Shown here one piece after another: positions 44,507-50,642 of a stretch of DNA of 50,642 nt. The stretch spans positions 1 through 50,642 of the forward strand of contig CANHQP010000026.1 in NCBI GenBank assembly GCA_947462925.1, read 5' to 3'. Source of the DNA: Flavobacteriia bacterium (GTDB lineage: Bacteria > Bacteroidota > Bacteroidia > Flavobacteriales_D > Crocinitomicaceae). Below the pieces are notes generated by a model. That model was not told the origin of the DNA, did no database searches, and was given only the letters and a program-made list of their open reading frames with translations. Positions within the stretch are counted from its first letter, which is position 1. Each line of letters opens with the position of its first letter. A program made the translations under genes and the position numbers.

Positions 44507-44645
44507 TTTTTGTATTTAAGGACTTTTAAAAAACAACTTATTTTGGATTTACCTTGTTGTCACAAAAATTGACAACTTCTCTTACAATTCAAAATAGTAA
44601 AAAGTTGCGTTTTAGATAAAAATCTTATACAAAACGCAAAAAAAT

Positions 44646-44858
44646 ACTAAAGTTGTTTCAGGACTTCAATTAACTCAATTTGCCCAAAACAATCCGATTT
44701 ATCCTTCTGGAATGAAAAAAGTGCCCATATTCCAGGATTGCCATTCATGGCCATCCTAGAATAATCCCACATATCGGAATTATTAATTGTAGAATAATCA
44801 ATAATTTCACAAGGCTTATTCACTAGAATTTGACAGAACGTCTTTGAATAAGAATGGA
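44646..44858 (-). pseudogene. Gene remnant, 3' end only (copy A)
   Basis: On the minus strand an open stretch of about 65 codons ends at TAG (44648-44646) and is preceded by an in-frame stop with no start codon. It reads LVNKPCEIIDYST, then SDMWDYSRMAMNGNPGIW, then ELIEVLKQL. It is clearly related to the remnant at 45551-45677 (shared WDY-x-x-MAMNGNPGI). The family is not recognised. It is the 3' end of a longer gene, the rest lost. Confidence 0.6.
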
Positions 44859-44952
44859 TTTAAACAGCAGAAAAATTTTGATTAAAAACAGGCGAAAAAC
44901 ACACAGTGTAAAGATTGAAAAGCCAACCTCTTTATTACAACAAAAAAACAAT

Positions 44953-45225
44953 CTACTCATTGAAAAATGCATCTATTAAATCACGATATTTTTCCTCAAG
45001 TAATTTAAATAAAGCTGGGTCCTCTAACACTTCTTCTACAAATGTTAACATATCTATTACTTTTGCAACGTCAAGTGTATTTTCTAAATACCATTCCTTC
45101 GACATAAATAAAAATTCATTAGGCTGGGTAAAATTCATGCCAATAGCTTGTTCAATCAAATCTAAATCCTCTGTAAGGTCAAAGATGGAATTTGTTTTAA
45201 ATTCTATTTTATCTATTTCAATCAT
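44953..45225 (-). CDS. Small acidic hypothetical protein (90 aa)
   Basis: A strongly acidic helical protein (MIEIDKIEFKTNSIFDLTEDL, then VIDMLTFVEEVLEDPALFKLLEEKY). No family is recognised. It starts 2 bp after the 79-aa gene, so the two are co-translated. The acidic nature and the placement between two related gene remnants resemble small immunity or antitoxin genes left after loss of their partner, but there is no direct evidence. Confidence 0.55.
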   Translation of the reverse strand: MIEIDKIEFKTNSIFDLTEDLDLIEQAIGMNFTQPNEFLFMSKEWYLENTLDVAKVIDMLTFVEEVLEDPALFKLLEEKYRDLIDAFFNE

Positions 45226-45227
45226 AA

Positions 45228-45467
45228 TTAAATGGGAATTATTTGATCATCAAATCCTAAATCGTACTGCAATTTGAGTTCTTTAATTTGCTGCCAGTAG
45301 TTTTCTGCTTTTTCAAATTCATTGCGTATATGAAATAACAATGCTAAATCTAAAATGATAAAATTACCAATTCTTTTTTTTAGATAGTCCTTTTCTTGCG
45401 TATTCTCAGAACCTGTTAATTCAACTAACTCTTTTGCTGTCGGATTAAATGTGAAAATGTTTTCCAT
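45228..45467 (-). CDS. Small hypothetical protein (79 aa)
   Basis: A short helical protein (ELVELTGSENTQEKDYLKKRI, then LDLALLFHIRNEFEKAENYWQQI) whose second half has a TPR-like helix pair. No family is recognised. It is the first of the two minus-strand small genes and is preceded by remnant copy B. The ATG at 45467 is the only sensible start. Confidence 0.55.
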   Translation of the reverse strand: MENIFTFNPTAKELVELTGSENTQEKDYLKKRIGNFIILDLALLFHIRNEFEKAENYWQQIKELKLQYDLGFDDQIIPI

Positions 45468-45550
45468 CTTAAAAAAAATATTTTTCTTACCAAAGGTAAC
45501 TAATTTACGTTTTAATTGCCTTTTGAATAAAAGTGTAGTAAAACTCTATA

Positions 45551-45677
45551 CTATTGCAAATCCGGAGAATCTTTTAGAGTTAAGCATATTCCAGGATTGC
45601 CGTTCATGGCCATCAAAGGATAATCCCATATATCGGAATTATAACTTTTCAGAATGCCATAAGTTTCACAAAGGTAA
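45551..45677 (-). pseudogene. Gene remnant, 3' end only (copy B)
   Basis: On the minus strand an open stretch of about 41 codons between an in-frame TGA and TAG reads ILVNYLCETYGILKSYN, SDIWDYPLMAMNGNPGI, then CLTLKDSPDLQ. It is related to copy A over about 85 bases, with near identity in WDY-x-x-MAMNGNPGI. There is no start codon. It lies upstream of the 79-aa gene on the same strand. Confidence 0.6.
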
Positions 45678-45754
45678 TTGACCAAAATTTTTCAAGAGGA
45701 AAGAATAAATCAATAATTCAAAATTTCTACAAAATTCAAATGTAAATTAGCAGT

Positions 45755-46429
45755 ATGAAAATATTAATTGTAGAAGATGAAAAGCTACTTTCCAGAAGTA
45801 TTAAAGAATATTTAGAAAGTTCTAATTGTGTTTGCGAAATTGCTTCTACAAAAAATGACGCTTTTTTAAAAATTAGCTTGTATGAGTACGATTGTATTTT
45901 ATTGGATTTATCTTTGCCCGATGGTCATGGATTTGAGATCTTAAAGGAACTTAAATCGAAAAATAAAACGGAAGGTGTTATTATTATTTCTGCCAAAGAG
46001 AACTTAGAAACTCGCATCGAGGGCTTGCAATTAGGAGCTGACGATTATCTTACTAAACCTTTCCATCTTTCTGAACTTTTGGTTCGAATTCAAGCCTTGA
46101 TTAGACGAAAACAATTTCAAGGACAAAATCTAATTACTTTTAATGAAATTTCAATTGATATCTTATCAAAGAATGTGTTGGTCAATTCAAAAATGGTAAG
46201 TTTAACAAAAAAAGAATTAGAGTTGCTGCTGTTTTTGATTGGAAATCAGGGGAAAGTTTTATCTAAATCTTCTATTGCTGAACATTTGTCTGGAGACATG
46301 GCTGATATGTTTGACAATCATGATTTTGTTTATGCGCACATCAAAAATTTAAAGAAAAAGTTAGTAGAATTTGGTGCTGTCGATTATGTGAAATCAGTTT
46401 ACGGAATAGGCTATAAATGGGAACTATGA
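45755..46429 (+). CDS. OmpR-family response regulator (224 aa)
   Basis: The receiver domain (about 1-118) has the acidic pair E7/D8, the phosphoacceptor Asp51 in LLDLSLPDGHG, Thr/Ser in IIISAKE and Lys in DDYLTKPF near 102. The C-terminal winged helix (about 130-224) has LTKKELELLLFLIGNQGKVLSK and HIKNLKKKL...VKSVYGIGYKWEL, typical of OmpR/PhoB. It is a cytoplasmic transcription factor. The stop overlaps the sensor kinase start as ATGA, so the pair is coupled. The likely target is the TonB-dependent receptor gene downstream. Confidence 0.93.
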   Translation: MKILIVEDEKLLSRSIKEYLESSNCVCEIASTKNDAFLKISLYEYDCILLDLSLPDGHGFEILKELKSKNKTEGVIIISAKENLETRIEGLQLGADDYLTKPFHLSELLVRIQALIRRKQFQGQNLITFNEISIDILSKNVLVNSKMVSLTKKELELLLFLIGNQGKVLSKSSIAEHLSGDMADMFDNHDFVYAHIKNLKKKLVEFGAVDYVKSVYGIGYKWEL

Positions 46430-47685
46430 GAAAGAAATTATTAAACAAAACCTTACAACTCTATGCAATATATTCAATTTTAATTTTGCTTATTTCCTGT
46501 TTTGCATTTTACTTCTTTCTAAAGAAAATATATGTTGGTGAGACACATGAAGCGCTTGTTTTAAAGTCGAAAATGTTTGAATCAACGTATCAAAATAAAT
46601 TAAAAATTGACGAAATTGCAACATGGAATAAATACAATACAAATCAAAAAATTGTTGTATTAAAATCAAAACATAAAACGTTTAAAGAAATTGAAGTTTT
46701 TGATATCATTGAAAAGGAAAAAATACCCTTTCTAGAATATCAGCATCCGATTTTGATTGAAAATAAATTATTTACATTACAAACAAAAGATAATCTTTTC
46801 GAAAAGGAGGATATTATCAAAAGTATTTTGATGCTGTTTGTATTTCTTTTGGTTTTTCTGATACTTGGATTGTTTATTCTAACACAAATAATTTCGGTGA
46901 AAATTTGGAGACCATTTTACCAGACTTTAAATTCCATTAAATCCTTTGAGATTGATAAAATGACAAAATTTGAATATTCAGAATCAAAAATAGAAGAATT
47001 TCAAAATTTGAATCAAGCTTTTGAAAATTTGATTAATACCAATTTAGGAATTTATCAAAACCAGCGAGAATTTGTAGAAAATGCAGCACATGAACTGCAA
47101 ACTCCATTAGCCATTTTTCAGAATCAATTAGCGTTATTGATACAAAATAAAGATTTAACTGTTGAACAAGCTAGTATCATTCAGAAGATAAACCTTACAG
47201 TTGCGAGATTAAATAGATTAAACAAAAATTTACTTTTTTTATCAAAGTTGGAAAAAACAGATTTTGAAAAACAGGAGGTCAATTTGTCAAAAATGATGCA
47301 AGAACATACTGTTCTTTTTGCAGAGCAATTTGATGCTCATCATTTAATCATTCAAAGTAACTTGAAAGAAAATGTGATTTTAAGGGCAAATCAACAACTG
47401 CTGGAATCTGTACTATTTAATCTTTTATCCAACGCTGTAAAGCACAATTATATCAATGGAAAAATAGAAATAATCTTAACTAACACTTATATTAAAGTTA
47501 TAAATACTAGCTTAAACCAAGAATTAGTAAAAGAAAATTTATATGTTCGTTTTCAAAAAATTAACCCATCATCAGAAGGAAATGGCTTAGGTTTATCCAT
47601 TTTGAAAAAAATAGTTGAGATAAATAATTGGGAAATAGTTTATGAATATGAAAACAATTTACACGCTTTCCAATTGAATTTCTAA
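46426..47685 (+). CDS. Sensor histidine kinase (419 aa)
   Basis: A membrane sensor with two hydrophobic segments (about 12-30 and 135-160 from MRKKLLNK) bracketing a periplasmic loop of about 100 residues. The HisKA H-box is ENAAHELQTPLA with His222. The HATPase has NLLSNAVKHN (N-box) and GNGLGLSILKKI (G-box), while the usual GAF/LRF loops are shortened. The start at 46426 (ATG overlapping the regulator stop as ATGA) is preferred over an ATG 9 bases upstream. It partners the adjacent OmpR-type regulator and probably senses an envelope or metal signal for the receptor gene behind it. Confidence 0.92.
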   Translation: MRKKLLNKTLQLYAIYSILILLISCFAFYFFLKKIYVGETHEALVLKSKMFESTYQNKLKIDEIATWNKYNTNQKIVVLKSKHKTFKEIEVFDIIEKEKIPFLEYQHPILIENKLFTLQTKDNLFEKEDIIKSILMLFVFLLVFLILGLFILTQIISVKIWRPFYQTLNSIKSFEIDKMTKFEYSESKIEEFQNLNQAFENLINTNLGIYQNQREFVENAAHELQTPLAIFQNQLALLIQNKDLTVEQASIIQKINLTVARLNRLNKNLLFLSKLEKTDFEKQEVNLSKMMQEHTVLFAEQFDAHHLIIQSNLKENVILRANQQLLESVLFNLLSNAVKHNYINGKIEIILTNTYIKVINTSLNQELVKENLYVRFQKINPSSEGNGLGLSILKKIVEINNWEIVYEYENNLHAFQLNF

Positions 47686-47739
47686 AAATTCAAAATTAAT
47701 TCTAAGTTCAGATGCAATTTTGTAATAAATCCAAAAAAA

Positions 47740-50148
47740 ATGAAGAAATCCTTGTTAGTGGCAATTCTTTTTTGTGCCAATATTCTAGTTTCATTTGCTC
47801 AAAGTAATTCAGTTACAATTTCAGGAATAATTAAGGACCAAACAACAAAAGTTGTAATACCATTTGGGAAAATTATCTTAAAAACAGTTGTTGATAGTTC
47901 TTTTGTCACTGGAACAATTTCGAATGACGAGGGTAGATTTTCTTTAAGTAATGTCAAACCAAACGATTATTATTTAGAATTTGTTGTTCCTGGTTACAGT
48001 ACCAAAAAATCTGCACTCTATGTAGGGACCTTGTCTGCTTTTCTAGATCTGGCGAGTATCGATTTAATACCAGAAGTACAAAACTTAACTGAAATTGATG
48101 TTGTTGCTAAGCGAGATATAGTGAGTGATAAAATGGATAAAAAAACATTTTCATTAGAGAATAATGTTGCTCAAAGTGGGGGATCCGTTTTACAATCTTT
48201 GCAAAATTTGCCTGGAGTTACAATTCAAGACGGAAAAGTCCAATTGAGAGGAAATGATAAAGTAACCATTCTTATTGACGGTAAGCAAACGGCAATTACA
48301 GGTTTTGGAAATCAATCAGGCTTAGATAATATCCCAGCTTCTGCAATTGAAAGAATTGAGATAATCAATAATCCTTCAGCAAAATTTGATGCCAATGGAA
48401 ATGCAGGAATCATCAATATTATTTACAAGAAAAATAAAAAAGACGGATTTAATGGTAAAGTTGGATTTGCCTCTGGACTTGGGGCTCTTTGGGTAAAAAA
48501 AGAAAGTCTGCCAACAGTAAGAAAGCAATATCAAATTACTCCAAAGATAAATCCTTCACTTTCATTAAATTATAGGAAAAATAAAATTAATATCTTTTTT
48601 CAAGGCGACTATTTATATACTCAAACCTTAAATAAAAATGAATTTGTGACACGTACTTACGACGATGGATCAATCATTAATCAACAAACTAAAAGAAACA
48701 GGAATACAGGTTTTTTAACAATAAAAACTGGTGTAGATTGGAACTTGAATGAGCAAAATTCATTTTCATTTTCTGCTTTATATGGGAGAGAAAAGATTAT
48801 TGACAATGGTGATGAAGTCTTTTTTAATTCTGATAATTCTCAGCGCTTAAGATTATGGCAATTTTTAGAAGATGAGTTAAAAACTACCCTAATGGGAACA
48901 GCCACTTATCAGCATAAATTTAAGGAAGCGGGACATTTATTCAATGTTGGTTTTAATTACACTTTTCATCGAGAAAACGAGAAATATTTTTTTGATAATA
49001 TTTTACCAACCTATTCAGGAAAAGATGCTTTTAAGCTGCTTTCTGATGAGCAGGTCTTTGATTTTAATTTAGATTATATCAAGCCTTTAAAAAATGGACG
49101 ATTTGAAACAGGTGCTAAATTTCGTAAAAGAGGAATCCCGACCAACATGCTTTTTATTCCTGGGCTAAATTCGCCTTTGGACACGAATGCTGGCGGTTGG
49201 GCTAACTATAAAGAAATAATTCCTGCTTTGTATGGAAATTACATTTTTGAGAATAAAAAAATTGAGGCTGAGGTAGGATTAAGAATTGAGTATGTGAAGT
49301 TAAATTACGAGGTTAATCCAAATCACAATACTTATAAATCGGATGGTTATAATTATACTCAACCGTTTCCAACGATGCGTTTTGCTTATAAAATAGATGC
49401 TAAAAATAAATTGACAGCTTTTTATAATAGACGTGTTGATAGGCCAAACGAAGTAGATATCCGAATTTTCCCAAAATACGATGATGCTGAAATTATAAAG
49501 GTTGGAAATCCTGGTCTAAGACCTCAGTTTACTAATTCTCTTGAATTGGGCTATAAGGCAACTTGGAAAAGTGCTTATTTCTATGCTGCCGCATATCATC
49601 GGATTACTGATGGAACAATTACCCGAATTTCGACGACCGTTGCAGGAAGTAATTTGATTTATGCCGTATTTCAAAATGTAAAACGCACTTACAACACCGG
49701 AATTGAACTTGTTTTTTCGAAAGATTTTGGAAAATGGTATGTTTTAAATCTAAACGTAAATGCCTATCATAACCAAATAAATGCTTTTTCTGTGGAAAAT
49801 AAATACCCTGTTGCACATAGTTTTTCAGCCGATCAGCAGGAAATTATTTCTGGAAATCTAAAATTTAATAATACGTTTCACTTGAAGAATACTTTTGATA
49901 TTCAACTTATGGCGATTTATTTGGCTCCAGATATAATTCCTCAAGGCAAAATTGCATCTCGATTTACTTTGGATTTAGGCATAAAAAAAGGAATCCAAAA
50001 AGGAAAAGGGGAGTTGTTCGTAAATGCAACTGATCTATTAAATACGATGGTGACGAAAAAAACCATTTATGGACAAGGCTTTTCATACAGAAGTGCTGAT
50101 TATTACGAAACACAAGTAATTAGAATCGGTTACAACTACAAATTCTAA
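47740..50148 (+). CDS. TonB-dependent receptor, OMP_b-brl_3 type (802 aa)
   Basis: An outer-membrane protein with a signal peptide of about 20 residues (LLVAILFCANILVSFAQ). A carboxypeptidase-regulatory-like beta domain covers about 25-110 (ISGIIKDQTTKVVIPFGKI). A plug domain covers about 130-245 (LQNLPGVTIQDGKVQLRGN, IERIEIINNPSAKFD), and a beta-barrel runs to the terminal Phe (IRIGYNYKF). It takes up a ligand using TonB energy; the ligand is not readable. It follows the two-component pair by 54 bp on the same strand and precedes a COG4705-like gene. A regulator next to a receptor suggests nutrient- or metal-linked control. Confidence 0.92.
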   Translation: MKKSLLVAILFCANILVSFAQSNSVTISGIIKDQTTKVVIPFGKIILKTVVDSSFVTGTISNDEGRFSLSNVKPNDYYLEFVVPGYSTKKSALYVGTLSAFLDLASIDLIPEVQNLTEIDVVAKRDIVSDKMDKKTFSLENNVAQSGGSVLQSLQNLPGVTIQDGKVQLRGNDKVTILIDGKQTAITGFGNQSGLDNIPASAIERIEIINNPSAKFDANGNAGIINIIYKKNKKDGFNGKVGFASGLGALWVKKESLPTVRKQYQITPKINPSLSLNYRKNKINIFFQGDYLYTQTLNKNEFVTRTYDDGSIINQQTKRNRNTGFLTIKTGVDWNLNEQNSFSFSALYGREKIIDNGDEVFFNSDNSQRLRLWQFLEDELKTTLMGTATYQHKFKEAGHLFNVGFNYTFHRENEKYFFDNILPTYSGKDAFKLLSDEQVFDFNLDYIKPLKNGRFETGAKFRKRGIPTNMLFIPGLNSPLDTNAGGWANYKEIIPALYGNYIFENKKIEAEVGLRIEYVKLNYEVNPNHNTYKSDGYNYTQPFPTMRFAYKIDAKNKLTAFYNRRVDRPNEVDIRIFPKYDDAEIIKVGNPGLRPQFTNSLELGYKATWKSAYFYAAAYHRITDGTITRISTTVAGSNLIYAVFQNVKRTYNTGIELVFSKDFGKWYVLNLNVNAYHNQINAFSVENKYPVAHSFSADQQEIISGNLKFNNTFHLKNTFDIQLMAIYLAPDIIPQGKIASRFTLDLGIKKGIQKGKGELFVNATDLLNTMVTKKTIYGQGFSYRSADYYETQVIRIGYNYKF

Positions 50149-50166
50149 CAATTAAAATATTAAATT

Positions 50167-50642
50167 ATGGAAAAATTAAACAAAGTTGCAAGCATCACTT
50201 TCGCATTTTGGATTATGAAAATCTTAGCAACAACCTTGGGCGAAACATTAGGAGATTTAATGTCAATGACTTTAAATATTGGCTATTTGATAAGTTTAGG
50301 AATCACATTTGCCATTTTTTTGGTTTTTCTTTTTATTCAAGTAAAGTCATCCAAATTTATACCAGCCTTATTTTGGATTGTCGTTGTTGGTACCACTACT
50401 GTTGGCACAGAAATTTCAGATTTCATGGATAGAATATTGGGCTTAGGTTACGCTTTAGGTTCAAGTATTTTGTTTTCTATTTTGATGTTGACACTTATAT
50501 TTTGGTACTTTAAGGAAAAATCAATTATTGTCTTTCCAATCACCGATAAAAAAGTGGAAATATACTATTGGGTAGCGGTATTATTTTCAAACAGTCTTGG
50601 AACCGCTTTCGGAGATTTTTTGAGTGATAATTTAGGTTTAAG
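50167..50642 (+). CDS. COG4705-like integral membrane protein, truncated by window end
   Basis: The ATG at 50167 opens a frame that runs off the window after 158 codons. It has at least four membrane segments and the family's internal repeat: FWIMKILATTLGETLGDLMSM near the start and SNSLGTAFGDFLSDNLGL at the end, which resembles the GET-x-GD motif of COG4705 proteins. The role is unknown; related genes sit next to receptors and two-component systems. It starts 18 bp after the TonB-dependent receptor and is likely in the same operon. The missing part is beyond 50642. Confidence 0.75.
   Translation, partial: MEKLNKVASITFAFWIMKILATTLGETLGDLMSMTLNIGYLISLGITFAIFLVFLFIQVKSSKFIPALFWIVVVGTTTVGTEISDFMDRILGLGYALGSSILFSILMLTLIFWYFKEKSIIVFPITDKKVEIYYWVAVLFSNSLGTAFGDFLSDNLGL

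Noticed and set aside
44556..44576. GTTGTCA-N7-TGACAAC inverted repeat as another WYL operator
   Set aside because: Arms are in the opposite sense to TTTGAC-N7-GTCAAA and it lies downstream of a gene; possibly a weak hairpin, not an operator.
44605..44639. TTGCGTTTT/AAAACGCAA hairpin as a terminator of the LRAT/HNH unit
   Set aside because: The plus-strand side is followed by A, not T; it may serve minus-strand transcripts but the evidence is weak.
44915..45277. 120-codon plus-strand frame
   Set aside because: Antisense to the acidic 90-aa gene; Ser/Asn/Ile-rich shadow frame.

Overview
The window is AT-rich, uses Bacteroidota-type promoters (TTG, then about 17-21 bases, then TAnnTTTG), and carries Bacteroidota families: an OMP_b-brl_3 type TonB-dependent receptor, DUF6943-like mobile-element genes, and a family of basic proteins starting MAKQTGIIKLKGKIGD. 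A member of the Flavobacteriales or a close relative is most likely. Almost the whole window is an accessory or defence island. Only the right end (about 45.7-50.6 kb) looks like ordinary chromosome.

Left part. 1-146 holds five 24-bp repeats that resemble the multi-repeat terminus of an IS21-family element. They abut a minus-strand operon: WYL regulator, type I restriction subunit HsdR, and a 228-aa gene. Two TTTGAC-N7-GTCAAA inverted repeats lie at its promoter. 4.3-8.2 kb has a small lipoprotein and small membrane and Zn-ribbon genes. It also has a MerR-like regulator and a large serine recombinase whose 3' end runs into a tRNA-like 3' end with a terminator, probably an attachment site. 9.0-10.9 kb is a compact cluster of a basic beta-rich protein, two small membrane proteins and a repeat protein, closed by a strong terminator.

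11.1-20.3 kb (minus strand) is the most striking locus. It is an eight-gene run with two YegI-like protein kinases sharing the same N-terminus but having different C-terminal arrays, a PP2C phosphatase, and a TerY/YegL-like vWA protein (a TerY-P type triad). The run continues with a protein carrying the NADAR signature and a fusion of a degenerate PP2C domain with a DarT-like ADP-ribosyltransferase. The inferred picture is a DarT-NADAR-like toxin/antitoxin pair under kinase/phosphatase control. I know of no described system with this combination.

20.4-26.2 kb is a mobile segment. A caspase-like gene and a Fic gene lie between two direct copies of a DUF6943-like gene, one of them decayed. Each of the two genes is followed by a cassette-like spacer. 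Next comes a long GC-richer non-coding stretch with duplicated hairpins and a terminator, which may be a structured RNA or a transfer origin.

26.2-44.5 kb (plus strand) stacks defence genes with short gaps or overlaps: a single-chain type ISP restriction-modification enzyme, a Gabija-like pair (OLD nuclease and UvrD-like helicase), a Septu-like pair (AAA ATPase and HNH nuclease), a TPR protein, an AlbA_2/Schlafen-type protein, RmuC, two unknown genes, and an LRAT-fold plus HNH-like pair with its own promoter. 44.6-45.7 kb holds two small genes between two related gene remnants. 45.7-50.6 kb is a two-component system, a TonB-dependent receptor and a COG4705-like membrane protein cut by the window end.
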